Shown here in pieces: positions 39,294-47,200 of a stretch of DNA of 64,000 nucleotides. The translations under genes were made by a program, and so were the position numbers. The notes beneath the pieces are model-generated. The model searched no databases, was not told the DNA's origin, and worked only from the letters and a program-made list of their open reading frames with translations. The first letter of the stretch is position 1, and the number at the start of each line of letters is the position of its first letter. Source of the DNA: a virus; IMG/VR virus record IMGVR_UViG_3300041405_000299, positions 108,105 to 172,104 of that record; one strand, given 5' to 3'.

Positions 39294-39567
39294 AGTCATC
39301 CTGCCGAGTGCTGCTCAAGCTCGGGAGAAATCCCAATCGTCTGTTAACCAAGCGATTCTGACCTTACAAGCCAAAGCGGCGGCGAGTATCCAAGCGGCGG
39401 CGGAAAAAGGCGAGTTCTCTATCTGGTTTACCATCCCGGGTTTCGGCAAGATCCGCTCCGGCTTGGTCTCCCAGTTTGAGGCAGCCGGCTACACCGTTGA
39501 GGAATCTGCGACGTCCTCCGGTTCCTTCAAAATCTCCTGGGATCAGGATTCCACCAACCTGCACTGA
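39280..39567 (+). CDS. Small alpha/beta protein of the GY family (member 4)
   Basis: Encodes 95 residues from ATG 39280 with AAAAGGAAA upstream. Core AAAEKGEFSIWFTIPG, GLVSQFEAAGYTVEES and SFKISW. Third in the tandem array. Function unknown; the conserved GY followed by a strand and a terminal I-S-W suggest one fold. Confidence 0.65.
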   Translation: MDQREVILPSAAQAREKSQSSVNQAILTLQAKAAASIQAAAEKGEFSIWFTIPGFGKIRSGLVSQFEAAGYTVEESATSSGSFKISWDQDSTNLH

Positions 39568-39574
39568 GGTCACT

Positions 39575-39841
39575 ATGGCCATTGTTGTCAATCGCCATCA
39601 TGATTCCTTCGACGTGTACATCGGTCGAGGCACACCGTGGGGCAATCCCTTCACGGTCAAAGAGTATGGTCTGCAACGTTGTATTGAGTTGTACCGAATA
39701 TACATGGAGCGCCAGTTATCCCAAGACCCTGAACTCGTCCGGGAGCTACTGAAGCTCAAAGATAAGCGTCTGGGATGCTCCTGTAAGCCCAAGCCTTGCC
39801 ACGGTGACGTGCTGCTTGACTTGATTAAACAATACTCATAA
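39575..39841 (+). CDS. DUF4326-like protein
   Basis: Encodes 88 residues from ATG 39575. The pattern DVYIGRGTPWGNPF near the start and RLGCSCKPKPCHGDVLLDLI near the end matches the DUF4326 family of small phage and bacterial proteins, with the conserved Cys and His that could bind metal. Biochemical function of the family is not known to me. Confidence 0.8.
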   Translation: MAIVVNRHHDSFDVYIGRGTPWGNPFTVKEYGLQRCIELYRIYMERQLSQDPELVRELLKLKDKRLGCSCKPKPCHGDVLLDLIKQYS

Positions 39842-39848
39842 ACTGTCT

Positions 39849-39871
39849 GGGCGTTCGGAGGACCGACGCCC
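39849..39871 (+). other. Hairpin before the NAD gene block
   Basis: GGGCGTTCGG pairs with CCGACGCCC (one bulge), without a T run. Could stabilise mRNA ends. Confidence 0.45.
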
Positions 39872-39898
39872 TAATCACTCGTCTTGGAGAACCATACG

Positions 39899-41140
39899 AT
39901 GAAACAATATAAGTTAGCAGTAGTAATCGGCCGCATGCAGTTCCTGCACAATGGCCACACCCATCTGTTTCGTGAAGCTGCCAAAAAGGCAGATCAACTT
40001 TTAGTCCTCGTGGGCTCGGCCGATAAGGCGCCGTCTCCCAGCAACCCTTTTAATTACCGCGACCGTGAAGCCGTTATTCTTGGCGCCCTGGGTGACATGT
40101 TCAAAGACTCCGAACATCTCTACGGTGTGAAGCCGCTCGCTGACGATTACCGCGAAGAGCAGTGGCAGTTGAACGTGATGAATGCCGTAATGGCGTACTG
40201 CGAAGACCAGCTGCCGGAAACCGGTCTGAACATCACCGACGCGGACATCGTGCTGGTCGGCCATGAGAAAGACGATTCGTCTTATTACCTCAAATCATTC
40301 CCGCAGTGGGCCTTCTATAACGCCCCGAATGACCGCGGCTTGAACGCGACGGATTTCCGTAAGGAGTTGTTCGATCAGGATGCCGTCAAGGATTACACCT
40401 TTCTGCCTCGCCTTTACACAATCCTGCAAGGCTTGGATCCGAAGGATGGCGCCGTTCTCTCCGAAATGATTCAGAACTTCGTGGAGAATTCTTACGGGCT
40501 TATCCAGCACTTTCAGGTCGACGGTAAATACACGCGGATTCTCCGCTTGATGCCAGACATGACTCACTTGAAGCTGAACTCACCAGCGAGCATGCATGCG
40601 TTCCTTGAAGATTACGTCAAGTCTGAACGCTACTTCGAAATGCGGGCCGAGTCCCAGCGCTACCGTGACGACAAATTCGCCTGGTCAATGGCACCGTACC
40701 CGGTGACTTTCGTGACCACCGACGCCGTCGTGACGCACAAGTCTTCCATCCTGATGATTCGCCGCAAGTTCAACCCAGGCAAAGGCCTGTGGGCACTGCC
40801 AGGTGGGTTCCTCGGTGAGAAGCAGTGGATCCGTGACTCAATCATCCGGGAACTGCGTGAAGAGACTCGTATCGCCGTCGCCAACGACGACCTGCTGCGT
40901 ATCATGCAGCCGATCCAAGTGTTCGACAACCCTGGCCGCTCCCTGCGTGGCCGCACCATTACGCACGCCGCTCGTTTTAACCTGGATCACCTGGGCCTCG
41001 AGAAGCGTCCGAAGGTGCGTGCCGATGACGACGCTGAAGCCGTCCGCTGGTTCACGTTCGGTGAGATCTTGAAGGCTGACTCTGAGCTCTTCGAAGACCA
41101 CGCTGAAATCATCAAACGTCTCGTTTTCTCTCGAGGTTAA
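39899..41140 (+). CDS. nadM: Bifunctional NMN adenylyltransferase / Nudix hydrolase
   Basis: Encodes 413 residues from ATG 39899 (TTGGAGAA upstream). Nucleotidyltransferase motif GRMQFLHNGHTHL (HxGH class) at the front and a C-terminal Nudix domain (GGFLGEKQWIRDSIIRELRE, then ETR) around residues 300-330. Known family: NadM-Nudix fusions convert NMN and ATP to NAD+ and hydrolyse ADP-ribose-type compounds. With the nicotinamide phosphoribosyltransferase at 42006 it forms a complete two-step route from nicotinamide to NAD+. Such pairs are known in phages as NAD+ reconstitution pathways that counter NAD-depleting defence. Confidence 0.9.
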   Translation: MKQYKLAVVIGRMQFLHNGHTHLFREAAKKADQLLVLVGSADKAPSPSNPFNYRDREAVILGALGDMFKDSEHLYGVKPLADDYREEQWQLNVMNAVMAYCEDQLPETGLNITDADIVLVGHEKDDSSYYLKSFPQWAFYNAPNDRGLNATDFRKELFDQDAVKDYTFLPRLYTILQGLDPKDGAVLSEMIQNFVENSYGLIQHFQVDGKYTRILRLMPDMTHLKLNSPASMHAFLEDYVKSERYFEMRAESQRYRDDKFAWSMAPYPVTFVTTDAVVTHKSSILMIRRKFNPGKGLWALPGGFLGEKQWIRDSIIRELREETRIAVANDDLLRIMQPIQVFDNPGRSLRGRTITHAARFNLDHLGLEKRPKVRADDDAEAVRWFTFGEILKADSELFEDHAEIIKRLVFSRG

Positions 41141-41141
41141 C

Positions 41142-41507
41142 ATGCACCAAATTGGCACTCCGGTTCGTTTGTTGAGAACCTTTTGCATCGAAGATCGTCC
41201 CATTATGCATACGGGACAAGTTGTCCACATTATGGGATCTAATCACGAATCTCATGATTGTCTTTATGTAGTTACCGATGGGAGCTACTGCTTCCTGGCT
41301 AGTCAGGAAGATTTTTCACTGCTACCTGGCAGAGCAGAAGGCATCGAGAAAAGTGTTGAGAAGCGTATCGAAGATGCGTTCAAAGCCGGTTGCCAGAAAG
41401 GTTATGAATGTGGTTTTCTCAGTATGAGTCCTGACCTTTTCAAAGCCAAGGTTCAGATAGAGACCTGGAACTACATGAGGGAATTGAAAAATGAACCCGG
41501 TCTATAA
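41142..41507 (+). CDS. Hypothetical protein
   Basis: Encodes 121 residues starting MHQIGTPVRLLRTF, 1 nt after the NadM stop. Beta-rich N-terminal half and helical C-terminal half (VEKRIEDAFKAGCQKGYECG). Its end overlaps the spanin gene. Unrecognised. Confidence 0.65.
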   Translation: MHQIGTPVRLLRTFCIEDRPIMHTGQVVHIMGSNHESHDCLYVVTDGSYCFLASQEDFSLLPGRAEGIEKSVEKRIEDAFKAGCQKGYECGFLSMSPDLFKAKVQIETWNYMRELKNEPGL

Positions 41508-42003
41508 GTATCTCCTGGCTATCGGCGTCTTTGCAGCTTGGTCCTTTGGAATGTACCACTGGGGGTCAACCCAGCAGGACACTAAGGATCAATTGGTGAA
41601 CGCCAAGGCAACTGTAACCCAAACCAACAGCGCCCGAGGTCAGGAGCAAGCCATTACGACGGCCGGCTTCCAGATCGACGCGGCATACCAACGAGGCCTC
41701 CTGGAGGGCCGTAAGAATGCGCAAACTCTCACTGATTCTTTGCTTAACGGTTCTGTCGGGATGTACGTCCCAGATCCAACCGCCGCCGCCGTGCCCCGTG
41801 ATAACGGACCGAGCGCCAGCCAGCCTTCTGCAAAAGCGAGATGTGAACTTCCTCGACAGACTGCAGCGGATCTTGCCCGTCTCGCCAACGACGCCAATGA
41901 AAACACCCGACAGCTCAACAGCCTCATCGACTACGTCCACGCGTTAGAGCAGATTCTGGACAAGCGTGCGGCACCCCAATCGACTCATTTATTAGGTAAA
42001 TAA
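41491..42003 (+). CDS. Rz: Rz-like inner-membrane spanin
   Basis: Encodes 170 residues. N-terminal membrane anchor (YLLAIGVFAAWSFGMYHWG, about 6-24) without cleavage, then a long polar helical periplasmic part (NANTQT-type polar stretches, NDANENTRQLNSLIDYVHAL). A second gene coding an outer-membrane lipoprotein is nested in another frame, the classic Rz/Rz1 arrangement. Links inner and outer membrane for the last lysis step, hence a Gram-negative host. Confidence 0.82.
   Translation: MNPVYKYLLAIGVFAAWSFGMYHWGSTQQDTKDQLVNAKATVTQTNSARGQEQAITTAGFQIDAAYQRGLLEGRKNAQTLTDSLLNGSVGMYVPDPTAAAVPRDNGPSASQPSAKARCELPRQTAADLARLANDANENTRQLNSLIDYVHALEQILDKRAAPQSTHLLGK
41717..41947 (+). CDS. Rz1: Rz1-like outer-membrane lipoprotein spanin, nested in Rz
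   Basis: Encodes 76 residues wholly inside the Rz gene in the +1 frame. Signal MRKLSLILCLTVLSGC with lipobox LSGC, then proline-rich QIQPPPPCP, as expected for Rz1. GGAGGG ribosome site 12 nt before ATG. After lipidation about 60 residues would remain in the outer membrane to pair with Rz. Confidence 0.85.
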   Translation: MRKLSLILCLTVLSGCTSQIQPPPPCPVITDRAPASLLQKRDVNFLDRLQRILPVSPTTPMKTPDSSTASSTTSTR

Positions 42004-42005
42004 CC

Positions 42006-43502
42006 ATGGATATGAACTTTATTACCAAGACGCGTCACTCAGCAAACATGATGGTTGCCCTGCACGGACAGCCGAACGAACGCCATCGCATCTTCAGTGA
42101 ATACAACTTCAACCCGCTGACATGGATGGACGGCTACAAGTTCTCTCAGTGGCTGCAGTACCCGCTTGGCACTAACCACTTGCTATCCTACATTGAAGCC
42201 CGTTTTGGTGCCAAGCACGGCAAAATCCCGTTCTTCATTCAGCCCTTCCTGAAGGAGTTCATGACACGTCGCTTGACGCACGCCCACATTGATCGCCAGA
42301 AAGCTTTCAACAAACCGTACGGCGCCCCGTTTAACGAAACCGGCTATCGTCGTGTGGTTGATGAATTTGGCGGTCAATGGCCGGTGGAGATCAAAGCCCT
42401 GCCGGAAGGCTGTGTCGTAGCGCCGGGCGTTCCGATGCTCTACATCCAGGAAACCCATCCGGACTTTGCGTGGCTGGTATCACCGTTCGAAACTGCCCTG
42501 CTGCGTGGCGTGTGGTATATGACGACTGTCGGTGCCGTGAGCCTGGCCGTTCAAAGCACTATCCGTCAGTACCTGGGAGAGACTTCGGATTCCGGTATCG
42601 ATGAGCTGATGAAGTTCATGCTGAACGACTTTGGTGCCCGCGGTGCGACCGGTCATGAAGGTGCAATGCTCGGCGGTATGGCCCACTTACTGACCGGTGC
42701 TCTTGGTACCGACACAGTGGAAGCCGTTGATGGCCTGACCGTTTACTACCATCACCCGATCGGTACCGGCGGGGGCACGATTCCCGCCAGCGAGCACTCC
42801 ACGGCCACGGCGTTCGGTCTTTCCCCTGAGCAGGAGATTGCGTTCAACGACCACATGATCACTCAGTTCGGTGATGGTCCGATCTTCGCTTCGGTGATTG
42901 ACTCAGTCGATTCCCGTCGCAACGTGGCAGAACACTGGGGTACGGCCAACCTTGAGCGGATCAAAGCGATGAACGCCCGTGTGGTGTTGCGTCCGGATTC
43001 CGGCATTCCGGAAGAAGAGTCGGTGGCCGTCCTGAACATCCTCTGGGATAAGTTCGGCGGGGACGTCAACTCGAAGGGATACAAAGTGCTGAATCCGAAA
43101 GTCCGTATGATTTATGGTGATGGCATCAACGAAGAGAGCATCGAGGTGCTTTGTAAAGCCGTGAAGACCGCTGGTTTCTCGCTGGAGAATATGGCGTTCG
43201 GTATGGGCGGCGCTCTGTTGCAGTCGGTCGTACGTGACACCGAGCGTTACGCCATGAAGGCGTGCGAAATTGGTGATGCGAACGGTCGTCGTCCGATTGG
43301 TAAGAAGCCGGCAACGGATATGACCAAAGCGTCGAAGTTTGGACCGCGTTACCTGTATCTGAACAATTTCGGTGAGATTCTCCAGTATGATACTCCGGTT
43401 GTTGGTTGTGACGAGCTGATGTCTGTACGCTACCACAACGGTCGTCTGCTGGAAGACTATACTGCCGATATGGTCCGCGGGATGATTGCTCACACTTGCT
43501 AA
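42006..43502 (+). CDS. nadV: Nicotinamide phosphoribosyltransferase
   Basis: Encodes 498 residues, the usual NAMPT/NadV length. Motifs MDGYKFSQWLQYPLGT near the start, GTGGGTIPASEHS (catalytic His region) and SVIDSVDSRRN, then DGINEESIEVL and a C-terminal MGGALLQSVVRDT. Converts nicotinamide and PRPP to NMN. Partners with NadM at 39899. The ribosome site is weak (AGGT 10 nt upstream) and the gene follows the spanin pair with 2 nt spacing. Confidence 0.95.
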   Translation: MDMNFITKTRHSANMMVALHGQPNERHRIFSEYNFNPLTWMDGYKFSQWLQYPLGTNHLLSYIEARFGAKHGKIPFFIQPFLKEFMTRRLTHAHIDRQKAFNKPYGAPFNETGYRRVVDEFGGQWPVEIKALPEGCVVAPGVPMLYIQETHPDFAWLVSPFETALLRGVWYMTTVGAVSLAVQSTIRQYLGETSDSGIDELMKFMLNDFGARGATGHEGAMLGGMAHLLTGALGTDTVEAVDGLTVYYHHPIGTGGGTIPASEHSTATAFGLSPEQEIAFNDHMITQFGDGPIFASVIDSVDSRRNVAEHWGTANLERIKAMNARVVLRPDSGIPEEESVAVLNILWDKFGGDVNSKGYKVLNPKVRMIYGDGINEESIEVLCKAVKTAGFSLENMAFGMGGALLQSVVRDTERYAMKACEIGDANGRRPIGKKPATDMTKASKFGPRYLYLNNFGEILQYDTPVVGCDELMSVRYHNGRLLEDYTADMVRGMIAHTC

Positions 43503-43537
43503 TGTATTGCCTGGCCAAGGATGGCCTTTTGTGAAAC

Positions 43538-43594
43538 ATACTGCTCAAAAACCTGATGCGACGGGTCTTTTGAGCAGTATTCTTCTCATTTCCT
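43538..43594 (+). terminator. Long hairpin terminator after nadV
   Basis: Perfect 13-bp stem ATACTGCTCAAAA / TTTTGAGCAGTAT (43538-43580), followed by a T-rich tail. A weaker GGCC hairpin with TTTT (43513-43530) lies before it. Confidence 0.75.
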
Positions 43595-43632
43595 TTTTAG
43601 ATACTTTAACGTCATTAAATGATATTCCTCAA

Positions 43633-43653
43633 GGTATAAGTAAGTTGTAAACC
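43633..43653 (+). promoter_or_regulatory. Phage promoter motif GGTATAAG
   Basis: GGTATAAG-TAAGT-TGTAAACC, 22 nt before ATG 43675; close to the consensus. Confidence 0.75.
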
Positions 43654-43674
43654 AAACCACAGGAACTTTATTGT

Positions 43675-44556
43675 ATGATCCTCCCGTATCTTCAGAACAT
43701 TGATCGCGAGTACTATAATCGCTACACCGGTTTCAACCTGCCTTACCTGAATGAGTTAAAGATCTTCCTCGTGAACCCAATGCCAATGCCAGAGGATACC
43801 TTCGTCAAAAACATATTGGCGAAGGACGAGGTCGATGAGTTCAAGGTAGCACCGGGTAAGATCCCGAAAAAGCTTCACTCCGCACTGACCGATTTAATCG
43901 ATCAGCTCTACTTCTATAACGAAGAAGAGAATGCGATGGTGAATTCCGTTATCACCTACCTCAGCATGTCCATGAATCCGGACTTGGCGTACATCCACTC
44001 AAAGTTAGCACCGCTGCAGGAAATTCACTCTAAGTTAATCGATCTGGAAGTGGGTTCAGACGGCTTGACGGTATTCGCCAAGTTCCTCTACAACCGCTCT
44101 CGCATGATGGGCCTGCAATCTTTCCACGGCTTGCGTCCTGCGGAATTGGAATTGACCACAGGTTTTGATAAACTGGTCGACGCCAAGCAGCTCGCTAAGA
44201 TGCTGGCCAGGATGAACAACATCCACTCGGCACTGAATGCGCTTCGTCTGGAACTGCCACCGCCACGCTTTGGTGGTAAAGATCAACCGATCTATGAGAT
44301 GATCAACGAGATCACCGTAGCTATGCTGGCGTACCGTAAGTCACTAATTGCTCCAGAGAAAGCCGGTCTGGGTGATGTTGACCTGGCCGCGTCCGAAGCC
44401 GTGCTCTGGAAGCAAGACCCCACGCCAGCTGCGGACGACAACTTAATGACTACAATTAAGAAATACGATGAGATGGAACTGCCGTTCACTCCCGCGGATT
44501 TCCTGTTGTCATTGAACGAAGGCGTCCGTTTGTCGGGCATTAACCTAATGGTGTAA
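43675..44556 (+). CDS. Hypothetical protein
   Basis: Encodes 293 residues with its own promoter and AGGAA ribosome site. Mostly helical by composition (ENAMVNSVITYLSMSM, KLAPLQEIHSKLIDLE). No motif recognised. Begins a transcription unit that leads to the polymerase C-half. Confidence 0.8.
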   Translation: MILPYLQNIDREYYNRYTGFNLPYLNELKIFLVNPMPMPEDTFVKNILAKDEVDEFKVAPGKIPKKLHSALTDLIDQLYFYNEEENAMVNSVITYLSMSMNPDLAYIHSKLAPLQEIHSKLIDLEVGSDGLTVFAKFLYNRSRMMGLQSFHGLRPAELELTTGFDKLVDAKQLAKMLARMNNIHSALNALRLELPPPRFGGKDQPIYEMINEITVAMLAYRKSLIAPEKAGLGDVDLAASEAVLWKQDPTPAADDNLMTTIKKYDEMELPFTPADFLLSLNEGVRLSGINLMV

Positions 44557-44570
44557 GTCCAGGAGATTTA

Positions 44571-44666
44571 GTGCTGTTCGGTATTGAAACCCTCCGGGGC
44601 TTACCCTCCGGAGGACTTAATGAAGATCTTCATATATCACATACCCAAGTTCCCACGCGGGTCTGA
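44571..44666 (+). CDS. Possible leader peptide overlapping the 44620 gene
   Basis: GTG 44571 has AGGAG at good spacing and opens a 31-residue frame (MLFGIETLRGLPSGG...) that runs through a hairpin sequestering the ribosome site of the next gene and stops inside that gene. Translation of it could open the hairpin. Small and unproven. Confidence 0.3.
   Translation: MLFGIETLRGLPSGGLNEDLHISHTQVPTRV
44591..44614 (+). promoter_or_regulatory. Hairpin masking a ribosome site
   Basis: CCTCCGG (44591-44597) pairs with CCGGAGG (44608-44614), which contains the Shine-Dalgarno of ATG 44620. Confidence 0.45.
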
Positions 44667-44877
44667 CCTCCCACTTTGGATAAAAGATCCAACGTTGGAA
44701 GATGATCCAAACTGGAAGAGCTGGTATGATCCCGATACTGACCTTCAAGAAGGAGTATTCTACACTCTGTGGATGAATCGAAGAGCGAACCAAGCTGAAT
44801 TCTTGGTCAATGATCTTTCAGTCTATGTCAGTGAGTTGATCGATTTGAAAATCGGCTTTCAGATCATTTATGAATAA
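44620..44877 (+). CDS. Small hypothetical protein
   Basis: Encodes 85 residues from ATG 44620 (MKIFIYHIPKF), GGAGG at 44610-44614. Tryptophan-rich middle (WIKDPTLEDDPNWKSWYD). Translation may be controlled by the upstream hairpin and leader frame. Followed by two hairpins. Unrecognised. Confidence 0.65.
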   Translation: MKIFIYHIPKFPRGSDLPLWIKDPTLEDDPNWKSWYDPDTDLQEGVFYTLWMNRRANQAEFLVNDLSVYVSELIDLKIGFQIIYE

Positions 44878-44920
44878 ACCCTTCGGGGTTTAACCGGAAG
44901 CCCCTGCGGGGGCTTTTTTA
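44877..44920 (+). terminator. Two successive hairpins, second a Rho-independent terminator
   Basis: AACCC/GGGTT with TTCG loop (44877-44890), then AGCCCC/GGGGCT with TGCG loop and T6 (44899-44920), just before the polymerase C-half ribosome site. Confidence 0.75.
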
Positions 44921-44929
44921 GGAGACGAA

Positions 44930-47164
44930 ATGAAGAAACCCAAGGCGTTTACGTACGAATGGTACGATTATGACGTCCTTAATGCATACGCTGGACTCGA
45001 CTGCGTGGGCACCCTGGAGCTGATGGCGTCCTTAATGCCCAAGCTGTTGGAAAAACCCCGCTACGTTTGGCATAACCAAGGCGTGCGGACAGTCGGGACT
45101 GCCCCTTCCGTATTCTCTGAGCAGATCGACATCAAGGCCAAGGCCCTGGAGTTCATTTGCGACATGGAAATCGTCGGGATGGAGTATGACATTCAAGGCA
45201 ACCGCTTGATGGATAACCGGATGATCGAGGACTTGGCCGCGACCGAGGACCAAATCTTCACGGCAATCGGCAAGCGTATCGACCTGTCGTCAGCAGCGGC
45301 TCTGAAAGAGTTCCTGTATGTCGAGAAAGGCTTTAAGGCCCCGATCCAGACGAAGCACGGCGATGACTCCACGTCCGGTGACGCCCTGAAAGCGTTGGCC
45401 AAAGAACACGGTCTGCCGTGGCTGGAAGCGATCAAGAAGCGTAACGACGTGGCGTCGATGCACAACTCGTTCATCCGCACGTACGTGGCTGACTGGGTGA
45501 AATCTGACGGCCGCGTGCATCCAAGTTACAACCTGCACGGAACGAGTTCACACCGTATCTCGTCGTCGAACCCGAACCTGTTGAACCTGCCGCGGGGCTA
45601 CTACGGCTACAACATTCGTCAGCTGTACACCGCGAAAGCCGGCTACATCTTCCTGGCGTTTGACTTCTCGTCCTGTGAGGTGAAAATCCTCGCTGCCCTG
45701 TCCGGTGACGAGACGATGATCGATGCGTGTGTGTCCGGTAAGGACTTCCACTCGTACACGGCGTCCATGATTTACCACATGGATTACGACGAGTTCGTGG
45801 CGATTATCGACGATCATCACCATCCAGAGCACAAGAAGTACAAGAACTACCGTCAGGGTGCAAAAGCAATTACCTTTGTAACGGAGGCCTAGTGTAGCGA
45901 TACACTATGGAAAAACCGGGTGAATTCAGGGAAACCCCTCGTGGGCAATCCTGAGCCAAGCCTAAGCCTTGTGACCAAACTAGGAGGATACTATGCCGAA
46001 ATTTGGTACGAGAATGTGTGAGATAGAAGATTGTTCAACGTGGTTTGTTCCGACCGGTCCGGCTGCTAAATATTGCTCTATTTGTGCAATACAGATTAAG
46101 TTACGGAAAGGTCGAAACAATATGCAGCAGTACCGGATTCGACATGGCTTACTGAAGAAGCCAGGGGTTGGAAAAGGTGGGAATAACGCTAAAGGCGTGG
46201 ATGATTCCCAGCATAAGAACGGTATAGGTTACTTCATGTCCGTTAGGCATAAGATCAAACTAGACCGTAGATATTGCGAAGACTGCAAAAAGGATTTGAT
46301 TAATGCAGGTCGATATGAATGGGTGATTCATCATAGAGACCACGATCGATCAAATAACGAAGATGATAACTTTGAGTTGTTATGTAAAAGATGTCATCAA
46401 ATTGAACATGAATGTCACAAGGCTTTTGAAGGTGCAGAGACTATCCGAAAGGAGTAGGATTCCGGGGTGAAATTCCCCGGATATTCGAAGCGCCCGGCAC
46501 CCCTCGTGGGTGATGATATAGTCCGACACTCTCAGCAATGAGAGAAACAGTGAGCGGATTGCTTTATGGTGCAACAGTAAATAGTATTGCCCGCGACCTA
46601 GGGATCGCTCTGGAAGAAGCCCAGGCTATCGTCGACGCGTACTTCGGTATCTACCCTCGAGTGAAAGCGTTTATCGCCGACTGCCATGCCATGGCAACGG
46701 ACAACCAATTCGTTGTGACTCCGTTCGCTCAGCGCAAAATGGAATTCGGCACGCTGCCAATGTTCCGTGGCTCAGCGTCCTTCAACGCGGCGAAGCGTAA
46801 TGCTCAGAACGTGATGATCCAGTCTCCGGCGTCAACCCTCGGCTTGATCGTCTTCACCGAACTGAACCGCCGTATGAAAGAACTCGGCGGACGCTGTGTC
46901 TGTACGGTGTATGACTCCATCGAGATTGAAGTACCCCTGGCTCGGGCGGCGGAAGCAGTCAACCTCGGTTATTACGTTATGAACGATTGGCCACAGGAAG
47001 TGTTCGAATGGCTGAACTTCCCGATCGGGGCGGACGGTGAAATCGGTTGGAACTGGGGTGATGTTGAACCTATTAAGGCCGGTGCCACTCAGGCTCAGAT
47101 CGTTTCCATGTTGGCTGAAGCTGACGGCGAGAAACTGCAGGAAGCAATCCGTATTGCTGCATAA
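44930..47164 (+). CDS. DNA polymerase I C-terminal half (spliced): exonuclease motif III plus polymerase domain
   Basis: Proposed coding sequence is 44930-45876 joined to 46555-47164, giving 518 residues. The N-terminus holds exo motif III NAYAGLDCVGTLEL (Tyr 20, Asp 24), whose partners are in the gene at 35484. Polymerase motif A is LAFDFSSCEVKIL (Asp 245). Motif B RQGAKAITFGLLYG is rebuilt exactly by splicing (Arg 308, Lys 312, Phe 316). Motif C is VYDSIEIEV, Asp 436 kept but the usual His and Glu of HDE replaced by Tyr and Ser. Own AGGAG ribosome site. Without splicing the first frame stops at 45890-45892 within the intron. With the 35484 product it would form a full-length family A replicase. 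Confidence 0.88.
45877..46554 (+). ncRNA. Group I intron in DNA polymerase motif B
   Basis: 678 nt. P1 pairs exon CCUUUG with CGGAGG, putting a U-G wobble (U45876-G45884) at the 5' splice site; the 3' site follows G46554. P2 is AGTGTA-GCGA-TACACT (45891-45906). Core element AATCCTGAGCCAAG matches the conserved Q/R segment, with TTCAGG pairing to CCTGA (P4). P7 is GACTAT with ATAGTC (46440s and 46518-46523). P9 is CTCTCA-GCAA-TGAGAG (46529-46544). An HNH endonuclease gene sits in a peripheral loop. The exact junction joins TT to C GGA, restoring TTC GGA (Phe-Gly) of motif B. Confidence 0.9.
45993..46457 (+). CDS. Intron-encoded HNH homing endonuclease
   Basis: Encodes 154 residues. Zinc-binding Cys pairs near the front (MCEIEDC, YCSIC) and a further CEDC before an HNH core WVIHHRDHDRSNN...LLCKRCHQIEHE. 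AGGAGG 6 nt before ATG. AT-rich relative to the surrounding polymerase exons, as usual for mobile intron genes. Its 3' end runs into the P7 region of the intron. It would cut intronless polymerase genes and so spread the intron. Confidence 0.9.
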   Translation: MPKFGTRMCEIEDCSTWFVPTGPAAKYCSICAIQIKLRKGRNNMQQYRIRHGLLKKPGVGKGGNNAKGVDDSQHKNGIGYFMSVRHKIKLDRRYCEDCKKDLINAGRYEWVIHHRDHDRSNNEDDNFELLCKRCHQIEHECHKAFEGAETIRKE

Positions 47165-47178
47165 TCCCTCCAGTCGGC

Positions 47179-47199
47179 GGTATAAGTAAAGTGTAAACC
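47179..47199 (+). promoter_or_regulatory. Phage promoter motif GGTATAAG
   Basis: GGTATAAG-TAAAG-TGTAAACC, near consensus, after the polymerase stop. A small hairpin AGGGGC-AAAA-GCCCCT (47201-47216) follows within the leader. Confidence 0.75.
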
Positions 47200-47200
47200 A

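Noticed and set aside
45877-46554. Intein rather than intron in the polymerase
   Set aside because: The frame stops soon after the insertion, the HNH gene has its own ribosome site and frame, and RNA core elements of a group I intron are present.
46538-47164. Separate gene starting at ATG 46538 coding only the end of a DNA polymerase
   Set aside because: The first six codons lie in the intron P9 region, there is no ribosome site, and splicing joins the rest in frame to the upstream exon.
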